Part shown: positions 1-8,055 of the stretch, one piece after another
How positions within the stretch are numbered: position 1 is the first letter of the stretch
Layout of the letters: each line of letters opens with the position of its first letter
Origin: JANQIV01 sp050117315
Lineage (GTDB): Bacteria; Bacteroidota; Ignavibacteria; Ignavibacteriales; Melioribacteraceae
DNA: 24,934 bases
Direction: 5' to 3'
Assembly: GCA_050117315.1 (NCBI GenBank)
Contig: JASFMY010000108.1
Span: 1-24,934 of the forward strand
The notes under the pieces: generated by a model
Databases searched by the model: none
Told to the model about the DNA's origin: nothing
Seen by the model: the letters and a program-made list of their open reading frames with translations, nothing else
Made by a program: the position numbers and the translations under genes

Positions 1-2
1 AT

Positions 3-50
3 CACAGAAAACCAGATGATGAAGATGAATCAAATTTTATAATAGAATAA
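3..50 (+). CDS. C-terminal end of an upstream gene (partial)
   Basis: The window opens inside an open frame that reads HRKPDDEDESNFIIE and stops with TAA at 48-50. An acidic, hydrophilic tail followed within 25 bases by a terminator-like hairpin is what the end of a gene looks like, but only 15 residues are visible. Frame 1 also runs to a stop (at 40-42), so the choice of frame is an inference. No function can be assigned. Confidence 0.35.
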   Translation, partial: HRKPDDEDESNFIIE

Positions 51-64
51 TGACTTTCAGTCTT

Positions 65-103
65 AAATAAAACTATGGACTTGTAGTCCATAGTGGTTTA
101 TTT
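65..103 (+). terminator. Stem-loop, probable rho-independent terminator
   Basis: CTATGGACT (73-81) and AGTCCATAG (85-93) form a perfect 9-bp stem around the loop TGT. The arms can extend through AAATAAA (65-71) and TTTATTT (97-103) across a small bulge. The U-rich 3' side (GGTTTATTTG) is interrupted rather than a pure T-run. It sits just after the stop at 50 and before the lipoprotein gene at 250, so it probably ends the upstream transcript. Confidence 0.6.
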
Positions 104-249
104 GTAGTGTTCGGGGTATTCAGATATTTATTCGTGTCGCATAAATCCGGTGAAGATAAAAATATTGTTAACGTTATTTTAACCGCTAAACCGATGCTTT
201 TTAATTTATTTGTATATATATTATTCATAATAATAGTGGTATACTTAAT

Positions 250-762
250 ATGATGAACAAAAATCTAATTATATTATTTGTCACTGTATTCTTACTGTTA
301 AATTGCTCAAGTAAAGAAACACAAAAAGAAAAAACAGAGCCGGAAGTAAAAGAAAAAGAAGTAGTTGAAGAAGTATATGAGCCTACTATCTTTATTGATG
401 TTGATAAGATCTATTGCTGGGTAGATTTAATGCCGAAAGTTAACGGGCGTAATAAATTTCATGTCACCGGCGAAATAACCGTACATGAATCGGATGATTA
501 CGAGTTGCAAAATCTTCGTCTTGAAAGGATTAAAATTTTTCAAAACGGGAAATTGATATACATAATAAAACCGACTATACAGGAGAACGAATTAACTGCA
601 GATAAAGATGAAAGAAATTTTTTATTCTCTACAATAAAAGGATTGACTTTATATCCCGATTTTGATATCGAAAAAGAAATAAATGTTGAATTTATTTTCC
701 GGGACAACTCCGATAGCTATACTTATAAAGTTTTTGAACAATCAATAGAAAAAGTTCATTAA
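250..762 (+). CDS. Hypothetical lipoprotein
   Basis: This is a 170-residue protein with a type II signal peptide: a short Met/Asn/Lys N-terminus, a hydrophobic core at residues 6-17 and the lipobox LLNC with Cys19 as the lipidated residue. A Lys/Glu-rich linker (about 21-45) follows, then a soluble, beta-rich-looking domain to the end. I do not recognise a family. Two consecutive ATG codons (250 and 253) lead the frame; no clear Shine-Dalgarno site is visible, so either may be used. It ends 3 bases before the CNNM/CBS gene at 766, so the two are almost surely co-transcribed and perhaps translationally coupled. An envelope role follows from the lipobox only. Confidence 0.8.
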   Translation: MMNKNLIILFVTVFLLLNCSSKETQKEKTEPEVKEKEVVEEVYEPTIFIDVDKIYCWVDLMPKVNGRNKFHVTGEITVHESDDYELQNLRLERIKIFQNGKLIYIIKPTIQENELTADKDERNFLFSTIKGLTLYPDFDIEKEINVEFIFRDNSDSYTYKVFEQSIEKVH

Positions 763-765
763 AAT

Positions 766-1998
766 ATGGAACTGGATATAATTTTCATTATAATACTTTT
801 GTTATTAAGCGGCTTCTTTTCAGGTTCGGAAATTGCTTTTGTTGTTGCAAATAAACTAAAGATAGAACTGCGGGCAAGAAAAAATAAATTAGCCGCTAAA
901 GAAGCGCATTATTTCATGAATCACCCGCATGAATTTTTCTCAACAATTTTAATATCCAACAATGTTATTAACATCGCTTTCGCTTCTATTATTACGGTTT
1001 TGCTCTTTGAATATTTTCAGTTTTCCGATCTGACTATATTAATAACTTCGTCGCTGCTTCTATTATTTTTCGGCGAGCTTATTCCCAAGTATATTGCAAG
1101 AGAAACTTCGGATATATTTGTTTTAATCTCGTCCGTACCTATAAGAATTATTTCTGTTTTGTTGTACCCGTTTGTAAAAATAACCTCGATGTTCTCAAAC
1201 AAATTGACTGAACTTGCCAACTTTAAAGAGGAAAACATTTCGTTGATATTTAAAAAAGAAGATATCCAGGAACTGCTTGAGGAGAGTACGGAGGCAGGTT
1301 CAATGGAAGAAGATACGACCGACATAATAAACAAAGTAATGGAATTGGGAGATCAAAAAATTTACGAAGCTATGAGCCCAAGAACAGACATAATAGGAGT
1401 TGAATACAATACGCCTATTGACGAAGTCATAAATGTTTTTACTAGTTCGGGATATTCAAAGATTCCTGTTTACGAAGAAACCATTGATAATATTAAAGGA
1501 TGGGTGCATGCTTATGATATGTTCAAAAACCCGGATGACTTAAAACAAGTAATGAGAGATATAATTTTTATTCCCGATACTAAGAAGACACTTGAAATGT
1601 TAAACGAGTTTTTGGATAAACGTGTATCAATCGCTGTTGTTATTGATGAATTCGGCGGAACAGCCGGTCTGGTTACTGTTGAAGATATTATTGAAGAAAT
1701 GGTAGGCGAGATAACAGACGAACACGATACTGAAGACATTATCTGCAGAAAGATTGACGAGAATAATTATCTTGTCAGCGGAAAGGCTGAAATCGATTTT
1801 CTGAACGAACAGTTTGATTTGAAGATACCTGACGGCGAGTATGAAACTATCGGCGGTTACATTACAAACTCCCTGGGAATAATCCCGCAAAAAGGGGAGT
1901 ATCATACAATAGATAATTATTTAATCTACGTTGTTAAATCCGACAAAACAAAAATTGATTTAATAAAAATAACTGTCTTTGCAGAAAATGATCTGTAA
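766..1998 (+). CDS. CNNM/CBS-pair membrane protein (CorC/TlyC 'hemolysin' family)
   Basis: This 410-residue protein has the full family architecture. An N-terminal CNNM (DUF21) transmembrane domain spans about residues 1-190 and contains SGFFSGSEIAF and FGELIPKYIA. A CBS pair follows at about 203-320, beginning at MSPRTDIIGV and including VVIDEFGGTAGLVTVEDIIE. A CorC_HlyC domain occupies about 330-405. Family members are linked to magnesium/cobalt or sodium-coupled divalent cation efflux, with CBS domains that bind adenine nucleotides; the older name hemolysin is mostly a misnomer. Length and domain order are normal. It starts 3 bases after the upstream lipoprotein stop. The specific transported ion cannot be read from sequence. 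Confidence 0.92.
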   Translation: MELDIIFIIILLLLSGFFSGSEIAFVVANKLKIELRARKNKLAAKEAHYFMNHPHEFFSTILISNNVINIAFASIITVLLFEYFQFSDLTILITSSLLLLFFGELIPKYIARETSDIFVLISSVPIRIISVLLYPFVKITSMFSNKLTELANFKEENISLIFKKEDIQELLEESTEAGSMEEDTTDIINKVMELGDQKIYEAMSPRTDIIGVEYNTPIDEVINVFTSSGYSKIPVYEETIDNIKGWVHAYDMFKNPDDLKQVMRDIIFIPDTKKTLEMLNEFLDKRVSIAVVIDEFGGTAGLVTVEDIIEEMVGEITDEHDTEDIICRKIDENNYLVSGKAEIDFLNEQFDLKIPDGEYETIGGYITNSLGIIPQKGEYHTIDNYLIYVVKSDKTKIDLIKITVFAENDL

Positions 1999-2081
1999 CT
2001 CCTTAATCTTTTTGTCTTTTATTGCATCTCAACATGTTTAACTGTTGGCTGGGAAGGTGAAACGGAAGGCGACTTGTAAAA

Positions 2082-2477
2082 ATGAACAAGCCTGTAATTT
2101 TTTTTGACGGTGTCTGTAATCTTTGTAATGCTTCAATAAATTTTATTATTAAACATGATTACAAAAAGGTATTCCGGTATGCACCCCTTCAATCTGAAAT
2201 TTCCAAAAAACTTTTGAAAAGCAGTTCGATTGTAAACGGCATTGATTCCGTAGTGCTGTTAAAAAATAATGAAATCTTTATAAAATCCGATGCTGCTTTT
2301 GAAATACTAAAAGAGTTTAGACCGTTCTGGAAAATGCTGCTTGTGTTTAAGCTCCTTCCCAAATTTATTAGAGATCATTTATATGATTACATTGCAAAAA
2401 ATAGATATAAATGGTTCGGCAAAAAAGAGGAATGTATGGTTCCGACCAGGGAATTAAAATCACTATTTTTAAATTGA
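2082..2477 (+). CDS. DCC-family thiol-disulfide oxidoreductase (DUF393, YuxK-like)
   Basis: A small 131-residue protein with the family signature DGVCNLCN at residues 9-16, giving the CxxC pair Cys12 and Cys15, followed by RYAPLQS. DCC proteins have a thioredoxin-like fold and are presumed thiol-disulfide oxidoreductases; substrates are generally unknown. There is no signal peptide, so it is probably cytoplasmic. A GGAAGGCG stretch upstream could serve as the ribosome site. It lies 83 bases after the CNNM gene on the same strand, with no terminator visible between them. A conserved Cys also occurs near the C-terminus (EECMVPT). Confidence 0.88.
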   Translation: MNKPVIFFDGVCNLCNASINFIIKHDYKKVFRYAPLQSEISKKLLKSSSIVNGIDSVVLLKNNEIFIKSDAAFEILKEFRPFWKMLLVFKLLPKFIRDHLYDYIAKNRYKWFGKKEECMVPTRELKSLFLN

Positions 2478-2560
2478 TAATTTATTACACCTTTTAGCGG
2501 GTACAATATAATTAATTCAAAAAAAATCTTAAGGTATATTACATAAAAAATGTAAAGGAA

Positions 2561-2692
2561 ATGGTTAAACCTGTTGAAATAAAACCGTTAGACGATTACC
2601 GTGTATGGGTAAAATATTCTAATGGAATTCAAGGTATTGCGGATTTAAGTAAATATGTCGGCAAGGGAGTTTTTTCTGCCTGGTCGGATTGA
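2561..2692 (+). pseudogene. Truncated DUF2442-family gene
   Basis: An ATG at 2561 opens a 43-residue frame, beginning MVKPVEIKPLDDYRVWVKYS and containing NGIQGIADLSKYVGKGVFSAW, that matches the first half of DUF2442 proteins. These are normally about 75-90 residues and are often paired with a DUF4160 partner in toxin-antitoxin-like modules. The frame stops at TGA (2690-2692) just where the family continues with an aromatic-rich segment. Reading past the stop gives Y-T-F-F-D-L-T, which resembles the expected continuation, suggesting a nonsense change or short indel. No DUF4160 partner is visible upstream. A short AAAGGA lies directly before the ATG. It could still make a short peptide. Confidence 0.5.
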
Positions 2693-2781
2693 TATACTTT
2701 CTTCGATCTAACTAACTCTTTTCCTTAGCAATAAATGTAATTTAGCCTTATTTTCATAACCTCAACTAAATCATTTTTGTA

Positions 2782-3933
2782 TTGCTGAATTTCCAAATAA
2801 CAAATAAAGATAAAAATTCAAAAGCCAGGGTAGGGGTTTTAGAAACTTCGCACGGAAAAATTGAAACCCCGATTTTTATGCCTGTCGGAACTCAGGGAAC
2901 CGTAAAAGCAATTACCCAAAAAACTTTAGTTGAAGATATAAAAGCCCCTATTATTTTGGGAAATACTTACCATTTATATTTAAGACCCGGAACAGAAATT
3001 CTTGAAAAAGCCGGTGGGCTTCATAAATTTATGAAGTGGGACGGTTCTATCTTAACCGACAGCGGCGGATTCCAGGTTTACAGTTTGACTGAATTAAGAA
3101 AGATGAAAAGTGACGGCGTTGAATTCCGTTCCCACCTGGACGGCTCAAAACATTTCTTTACTCCTGAAAAGGTTGTTAATATCCAGCGTTCAATTGGCTC
3201 AGACATAATGATGGTTTTGGACGAGTGCACGCCTTATCCTTGCGAGTTTGATTATGCGGTAAAGTCCACACAGCTTACTTCCGACTGGGCGGTTTTGAAC
3301 AAAGAGGCTTTTGAGAAAAGTAAACCGCTTTACGGTTACGATCAATATTTATTTGGTATAATTCAGGGTAGCGTCTATAAAGAGTTGAGGGAAAAGTCTG
3401 CAAAAGATTTAATGAAGCTGGATTTTGACGGGTATGCAATCGGCGGTTTGGCAGTCGGTGAACCAACCGAAGACATGTACAAATTAACCGATTTTACTAC
3501 TGATTTTATGCCTCAAGAAAAACCAAGGTATTTAATGGGAGTTGGACGCCCGGAAAATATTCTTGAATCAATTGCACGAGGGGTTGATATGTTTGACTGT
3601 GTTATGCCCACGCGTAATGCTAGAAACGCATATCTTTTTACTTCCCGTGGAATTGTAACAATTAGAAATGCTGTGTATAAAGATGACTTCTCAACGCTTG
3701 ACCCGGATTGTGATTGTTATACATGTAGGAATTTTTCAAGAGCTTATTTACGTCACCTTTTTAATACAAATGAAATTCTTGGTTTGGAATTAGCGTCAAT
3801 TCATAATGTAACATTTTATTTAAATCTTATAAGAGAAGCCCGTAAAAAAATAATCGAAGGCAATTTTGTTGAATGGAAAAATAAAATAATTAGTAAATTA
3901 GATGTAAACATAATCAAAAACATGGAGGAATAA
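2782..3933 (+). CDS. tgt: Queuine/preQ1 tRNA-guanine transglycosylase
   Basis: Tgt exchanges guanine for preQ1 at position 34 of tRNAs with GUN anticodons, a step of queuosine synthesis. The 383-residue protein carries the usual marks: FMPVGTQGTVK near the N-terminus, TDSGGFQ with Asp93 (general acid/base), FDCVMPTRNAR with the nucleophile Asp272, and a zinc site of Cys310, Cys312, Cys315 and His341 spaced as in the crystallised enzyme. The start must be TTG at 2782: an in-frame stop lies at 2767 and the first internal Met is residue 33, inside conserved sequence. No good Shine-Dalgarno site precedes it. It overlaps yajC by one base, the common tgt-yajC arrangement. Confidence 0.97.
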   Translation: MLNFQITNKDKNSKARVGVLETSHGKIETPIFMPVGTQGTVKAITQKTLVEDIKAPIILGNTYHLYLRPGTEILEKAGGLHKFMKWDGSILTDSGGFQVYSLTELRKMKSDGVEFRSHLDGSKHFFTPEKVVNIQRSIGSDIMMVLDECTPYPCEFDYAVKSTQLTSDWAVLNKEAFEKSKPLYGYDQYLFGIIQGSVYKELREKSAKDLMKLDFDGYAIGGLAVGEPTEDMYKLTDFTTDFMPQEKPRYLMGVGRPENILESIARGVDMFDCVMPTRNARNAYLFTSRGIVTIRNAVYKDDFSTLDPDCDCYTCRNFSRAYLRHLFNTNEILGLELASIHNVTFYLNLIREARKKIIEGNFVEWKNKIISKLDVNIIKNMEE

Positions 3934-4262
3934 TGCACTTATTATTGGCGATGGCGCCTACACCTGAAGGCGGCGGTGGTGGAAGTATGGTTAGTACATT
4001 GATAATGTTCGGTGCTATTTTTGCGATCTTTTATTTCATGATTATAAGGCCCCAGCAAAAAAGAGCTAAACAAAGAGAAAAATTACTTTCTGAAATCAAA
4101 AAAGGCGATAAAATAATTACAAGTAGCGGAATTTACGGCACTATTTCCGGGCTCGACGAAAAAACTTGTTTAATAGATGTTGGCAACAACGTTAAAATGA
4201 AATTTGAAAGAAGTGCAATTGCATCTGTAGTTAATCCTAAAGAAAAAGAAGAAAGTAAGTAG
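3933..4262 (+). CDS. yajC: Sec translocase auxiliary subunit YajC
   Basis: YajC is the small membrane partner of SecDF in the Sec export machinery. The 109-residue protein has a short Gly-rich N-terminus, one transmembrane helix at about 20-38 ending in the diagnostic MIIRPQQKRAKQREK, then a small cytoplasmic domain (KGDKIITSSGIYGTI). Its ATG shares a base with the tgt stop (TAATG), and a strong GGAGG (3924-3928) inside the end of tgt supplies the ribosome site, so the two genes are translationally coupled. In many bacteria secD and secF follow; here a terminator closes the unit instead. Confidence 0.96.
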   Translation: MHLLLAMAPTPEGGGGGSMVSTLIMFGAIFAIFYFMIIRPQQKRAKQREKLLSEIKKGDKIITSSGIYGTISGLDEKTCLIDVGNNVKMKFERSAIASVVNPKEKEESK

Positions 4263-4282
4263 TTGAAATTTTATTAAATTTT

Positions 4283-4315
4283 AAAGAGACTATTGTTAGT
4301 CTCTTTTTTATTTTT
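4283..4315 (+). terminator. Rho-independent terminator after yajC
   Basis: AAAGAGACTA (4283-4292) pairs perfectly with TAGTCTCTTT (4297-4306) around the loop TTGT, followed by an unbroken T-rich tail (TTTTATTTTT). It begins 20 bases after the yajC stop and ends the tgt-yajC transcript before nfeD. Confidence 0.92.
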
Positions 4316-4369
4316 AAACATATATTCAGATACCTCAGTTTAATAATTAATTATAATTTCGAGGTCAAC

Positions 4370-5677
4370 TTGAAAACCATAAGTGCAATAATTTTTCTGC
4401 TACTCTCGGTAAGTACACTGGCACAGTCAAAAGTTTATAAAGCAGATATTGAAGGGGATATTGATTTAGGGTTAGCGCCCTACGTAAAACGCACAGTGGA
4501 AGAAGCGGAAGCAAATGCGGCGGATGCAATAATTTTCAGAATCAATACTTTTGGCGGCAGAGTGGATGCTGCAACACAAATTAAAGATGCGATTATCAAC
4601 AGTTCCGTTTTAACAATTGCCTTTATTGATAAGCGTGCAATCTCTGCCGGATCTTTGATAGCTTTATCCTGTGATAAGATAGTAATGGTGCCCGGTGCAA
4701 GTATCGGCGCTACAACGGTTGTTGATCAGTCGGGAACCAAGCAATCTGAAAAAGCTCAATCGTATATGCGTTCGGAAATGCGTGCAACTGCGGAAAGAAC
4801 CGGGAGAAGAACGGATATTGCGGAAGCAATGGTTGATGAAAGGGTAGTAATAGAAGGTTTAGTTGACAGTACGCAATTAGTAACGCTGACTTCAAAAGAA
4901 GCTTTAAGCTATGGGATTGCCGATACAATTTTGGTATCAATAAATGATGTAATGGAATTATATGAACTGGAATCTGCAGATATAGATCAAATTGATTCCA
5001 ACTGGGCTGAAGAATTAATTCGCTTTTTAAGCCATCCGATTATTTCTTCAATTTTAATAATGGTGGGATTACTCGGAATGTTTACTGAAATTAAAACCCC
5101 GGGTTGGGGATTGCCGGGTACTGCGGCTGTTATTGCACTTGCACTATTTTTCGGCACAAACTATATTTTAGAGCTCGCCTCTATAATTGAGATTGTAATT
5201 TTTATTATAGGTGTTGTATTATTGCTGGTTGAGTTATTTGTAATACCGGGATTCGGGATATTCGGAATTTTGGGAATTATATGTGTCATAGGCAGTTTGT
5301 TTATGGGGCTTATCTCCGATTGGCCGACTGTTGACTCTAGCATGATTAATAGTGCTGTAATTCAATTAGCCGTGACTTTTATAGCAACTGCAATTTTGTT
5401 TTACTTTATTGCAAAGTTCCTTCCCAAAACAAATATTTTTAACAGCCTCGTTTTGAAATCCGAGATTTTGGAAAAATCAGGTTATACAACCGAAGAGAAC
5501 GTTAAAGAATACATCGGTAAAGAAGGAAAAGCATTAACCGACCTCCGGCCTTCCGGCACTGTTGATATTGAAGGCAACAGGGTGGACGTTGTAACCGAAG
5601 GAGGATTTATAAAAATAGGAAGCAAAGTTGTTGTTATAAAAGAGGAAGGTTCAAAAGTAGTAGTTAGAAAAAAATAA
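4370..5677 (+). CDS. NfeD-family membrane-bound ClpP-class serine protease
   Basis: This is a full-length NfeD protein of 435 residues. It has a signal peptide (about 1-19, cut near LA-QS) and a ClpP/SppA-like protease domain to about 200, with NTFGGRVDAA and RAISAGS, in which Ser92 is the expected nucleophile. A block of four to five membrane helices (about 215-360) and a C-terminal OB-fold NfeD domain (about 375-435) follow. Relatives cleave membrane proteins such as stomatin; here no stomatin gene is adjacent. The region where the partner Lys is expected reads YMRSEMRATAERTGR, so the catalytic dyad is not obvious by eye. The start is TTG at 4370, with GAGGT 5 bases upstream and a signal peptide beginning right after it. 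It is monocistronic. Confidence 0.9.
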   Translation: MKTISAIIFLLLSVSTLAQSKVYKADIEGDIDLGLAPYVKRTVEEAEANAADAIIFRINTFGGRVDAATQIKDAIINSSVLTIAFIDKRAISAGSLIALSCDKIVMVPGASIGATTVVDQSGTKQSEKAQSYMRSEMRATAERTGRRTDIAEAMVDERVVIEGLVDSTQLVTLTSKEALSYGIADTILVSINDVMELYELESADIDQIDSNWAEELIRFLSHPIISSILIMVGLLGMFTEIKTPGWGLPGTAAVIALALFFGTNYILELASIIEIVIFIIGVVLLLVELFVIPGFGIFGILGIICVIGSLFMGLISDWPTVDSSMINSAVIQLAVTFIATAILFYFIAKFLPKTNIFNSLVLKSEILEKSGYTTEENVKEYIGKEGKALTDLRPSGTVDIEGNRVDVVTEGGFIKIGSKVVVIKEEGSKVVVRKK

Positions 5678-5748
5678 TTTTCTTACTTCAACTTTGTCAT
5701 ACAATTACAGTAATAAGGGTATGTTGGTGAGAACATTGTAAAACATTC

Positions 5749-5777
5749 GTAGGTGATGCAAAATTTGCATCACCTAC
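5749..5777. repeat. Perfect 29-base palindrome (hairpin)
   Basis: GTAGGTGATGCAAA (5749-5762) is mirrored exactly by TTTGCATCACCTAC (5764-5777) around a single central base. Because both arms are perfect it would form a strong hairpin in RNA from either strand. No T-run follows on the plus strand. It lies between the convergent nfeD gene (+) and the broken metalloprotease gene (-), so a bidirectional terminator or a REP-like repeat unit are both possible. Confidence 0.75.
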
Positions 5778-5812
5778 ATTGGGAATATGGTTTTGATAAT
5801 CAATATGAGTTA

Positions 5813-5864
5813 GTGCTAAGATAGGGTACTAAGTTAAAATGAGATAACGTGCTAAGTTATTAAG
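5813..5864. repeat. Short direct repeats GTGCTAAG/GTACTAAG
   Basis: GTGCTAAG occurs at 5813-5820 and 5849-5856, with the one-mismatch copy GTACTAAG at 5826-5833 and a looser TTATTAAG at 5857-5864. Two of the copies are followed by TT. The cluster fills the 210-base gap between nfeD and the broken gene. Spacing is uneven (13 and 23 bases), so it is not a CRISPR. Function is unknown; it may be degraded repeat or coding sequence. Confidence 0.4.
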
Positions 5865-5887
5865 ATTGAAGACTGTAGAGAAATTAT

Positions 5888-6345
5888 CTAGGTTTTAATT
5901 TCAAAATTTGGAGATCTCAAATCAGGATTATAAGTAAGTTCTATTTCCTTTGCTTTTGTCATAACACCGGAATCACCGTTAGTTTTTTCCTCCATCAGTT
6001 CTGCTCTTGCCTTTGCTTCCATCGCCGCAGCCTGGTTGGCAACACTTCTATCCTGCGATGAAGGCTCGCTAGGGGCTAAAGCTGCTCTTCTAATCTGCTG
6101 TGCTTTTTTTATTGTTGCTTCGGGGTCGTCCATTGATAATGAGGGCCTGAAGTTTTTATACCTGACGCAGCGGCTACATGAGCTTGTTCGTGTCCTTTAA
6201 CCTCAGCATCTTTTTTCTTCAGTTCTTCAACTTCTTTCTTCTCTTCTTCTGTCAACTCAAAAGACTTCTGTTCATCAGTTTTTTGAAGAGCATATAATCC
6301 ATAATTGCTTACCGAACTAACATCCATGTAATCCCCGAGACACAT
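5888..6345 (-). pseudogene. Broken SprA-related putative metalloprotease gene
   Basis: Two minus-strand frames together make one damaged gene. The first (6345 to about 6130) has a Glu/Lys-rich region, then KGHEQAHVAAASG with the HExxH zinc motif, and reaches GPHYQW. The second (about 6133 to 5888) continues with DDPEATIKKAQQIRRAALAP, SEPSSQDRSVANQAA and AMEAKARAEL, the usual tail of this family. In intact relatives about 20 residues (a GPDGK-YAVGGEV-ID-like segment) lie between these blocks. That segment is missing and the frame shifts at the junction near 6130, which looks like a deletion not divisible by three. The first ATG at 6345 has AAGGA upstream; an ATG at 6327 is an alternative. The product is probably non-functional. 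Confidence 0.72.
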
Positions 6346-6493
6346 TTATCCTTACGGAATTATCGGCAATATTTTTGCAAAGTTTAATAGCAATTATATT
6401 TTTATATTTTAGTATACAAGAACTATTTTTTTTAAGATTTCAAAATATACTGGTAAATCAAAAATCATAAACAACAGTTTTTAGGAAGAAATA

Positions 6494-7309
6494 ATGAAAG
6501 AAGAAAAAGTTAATATTAATGGAGATATTATTTACGTTCTAATAAGTGATATTGATGAAAAAAAAGAAACTGTTGTTCTAATTCATGGACTCGGCGAATC
6601 GCATGTTTGTTTTGCTGAAGCATTTGAAATGCTGCCGGATTTTAATATTGTTGTTATGGATTTGCCCGGTTATGGAAATAGTGAACCTTCGAAATCAGGC
6701 GACCATAAAACAGCTACTCAGGCAGAGAGAGTTTTTAAAGTATTGACAAAAATAAAAATCAGAGATTTTTGTTTAATCGGTCATTCATGGGGTGGTGATG
6801 TTAGGACATTGATGTGTAAGCAGGATAAAGATATGAGGGTAAAAAAGTATATTAATGTTGAAGGAGATGTTCATACAGGTAACGTTATAATGTCAGAAAT
6901 TGTGAGTGAAAAATTTAATAAACTCCCACTAGGAGAGTTTAAACAATGGTTAAAAGGAAAAGGGTTCGCTGTTGAATTTCCATTTAAATGGAAAATAGCT
7001 GCTGGTCTTAGATATTTTGCCTCTGTTAGAATTTGTGATCCATCAGTTTACGGACAAACAGCAACGGAAATTTATGGTATGTACAAAACGATAGATGAAA
7101 ATGGTGTAATTGAATGGGGAAGAGATTTTCAGAAGTTAATTATCCCACATGTCTATTGTTGGGGATCAAATAGCATTAATGACCCAGGTGCAATACGTTT
7201 TATTCGGCAAATAGAAAATCACCTCTTTGTTGGAGCTAGTCATTGGTTGATGATGGATTCAAGAGAAGAATTTTACAAATTTGTTAACTACTTTTTTAAT
7301 AAACAATAG
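6494..7309 (+). CDS. Alpha/beta hydrolase
   Basis: A 271-residue single-domain hydrolase of the alpha/beta fold. Visible marks are VVLIHGLGES (oxyanion-hole HG at 31-32), MDLPGYGNS, the nucleophile elbow GHSWGG with Ser98, and GASHWLMMD with catalytic His250. The acid residue is less clear, as the usual segment reads YCWGSNSIND. There is no signal peptide, so it is cytoplasmic; the substrate is unknown. The start is supported by AGGAAG 5 bases upstream of ATG 6494. It stands alone, with about 150 bases free on its 5' side and about 200 on its 3' side. Codon use looks slightly different from the housekeeping genes around it, which hints weakly at an accessory gene. Confidence 0.88.
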   Translation: MKEEKVNINGDIIYVLISDIDEKKETVVLIHGLGESHVCFAEAFEMLPDFNIVVMDLPGYGNSEPSKSGDHKTATQAERVFKVLTKIKIRDFCLIGHSWGGDVRTLMCKQDKDMRVKKYINVEGDVHTGNVIMSEIVSEKFNKLPLGEFKQWLKGKGFAVEFPFKWKIAAGLRYFASVRICDPSVYGQTATEIYGMYKTIDENGVIEWGRDFQKLIIPHVYCWGSNSINDPGAIRFIRQIENHLFVGASHWLMMDSREEFYKFVNYFFNKQ

Positions 7310-7506
7310 TATTCTGTTTTATTATGTCCTGAGACTTCCAAAAGATACTACCCAGTTTTTACTTTTTATTTTGCTTTCAACTTCTTAATTTAATACTGCG
7401 TAGATTGTAACGATTCTAATTGCTAAGATTGAAAAATTTTTAGACGATCTGGATAGAAGAAATTTGGGAAATTAAATATTGAAGGTAAACGATTGGGCTT
7501 AATTAC
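7310..7506. other. Intergenic spacer without recognised element
   Basis: 197 bases between the hydrolase and the acetyltransferase. A short frame without a start codon reads IAKIEKFLDDLDRRNLGN before TAA at about 7472. It could be the tail of a vanished gene but is too short to identify. I see no terminator or clear promoter. Confidence 0.4.
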
Positions 7507-8055
7507 ATGGTTATTCTCAAAACCAGCCGCTTAATACTTCGCAAACTGACCTCAAACGATACAGAATTTATAGTTGAGTTATTAAACGAGCCTTCATTCA
7601 TAAAATACATCGGCGATAAAAAAGTAAGAACTACAAAAGACGCTGAAAAATATTTGCTTCACGGACCAATAAAAAGTTATGAGCAGCACGGGTTTGGTTT
7701 ATACCTGGTTGAGCTGAAAGAAACAAATGAACCTGCCGGTGTTTGCGGGTTAATAAAAAGAGAACATTTAGATAATGTCGATATTGGTTTTGCATTTCTC
7801 AAAAGGTTTAACGGAAAAGGTTTTGTAACTGAGTCTGCCAAAGCAGTTTTAGATTATGGTAAAAGCGAATTCGGTCTAAAAAGAATTGTAGCAATAACTC
7901 AACTGGATAATATGGGATCAATAAGAGTTCTGGAAAAAATCGGGATGTCGTTTGAAAAATTAATAAGGCTACCCGATGAGGATAAAGATTTAAAGCTTTA
8001 TTCCGTTTCATTCAATTCTTCCATTGAAACGGATATGCCGTTGAATTCTTTCTAA
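7507..8055 (+). CDS. GNAT-family N-acetyltransferase (RimJ/RimL-like)
   Basis: A 182-residue member of the RimJ/RimL branch of GNAT acetyltransferases (Acetyltransf_3). It shows the opening LKTSRLILRKLTSNDTEFI, the central GVCGLIKREHLDNVDIGFAF, the acetyl-CoA loop region FNGKGFVTESAKAVLDYG, and the closing GSIRVLEKIGMSFEK. Relatives acetylate ribosomal protein N-termini, small amines or antibiotics; the substrate cannot be read here. The ATG at 7507 has no obvious Shine-Dalgarno site, but the conserved N-terminus begins immediately, so the start is credible. It converges with ndk on the other strand. Confidence 0.9.
   Translation: MVILKTSRLILRKLTSNDTEFIVELLNEPSFIKYIGDKKVRTTKDAEKYLLHGPIKSYEQHGFGLYLVELKETNEPAGVCGLIKREHLDNVDIGFAFLKRFNGKGFVTESAKAVLDYGKSEFGLKRIVAITQLDNMGSIRVLEKIGMSFEKLIRLPDEDKDLKLYSVSFNSSIETDMPLNSF

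Noticed and set aside
5813..5864. CRISPR-like repeats
   Set aside because: The units are 8 bases with uneven short spacing, and no cas gene is nearby.
7405..7475. Short frame reading IAKIEKFLDDLDRRNLGN before the acetyltransferase gene
   Set aside because: No start codon and only about 22 residues; it may be a gene remnant but cannot be identified.
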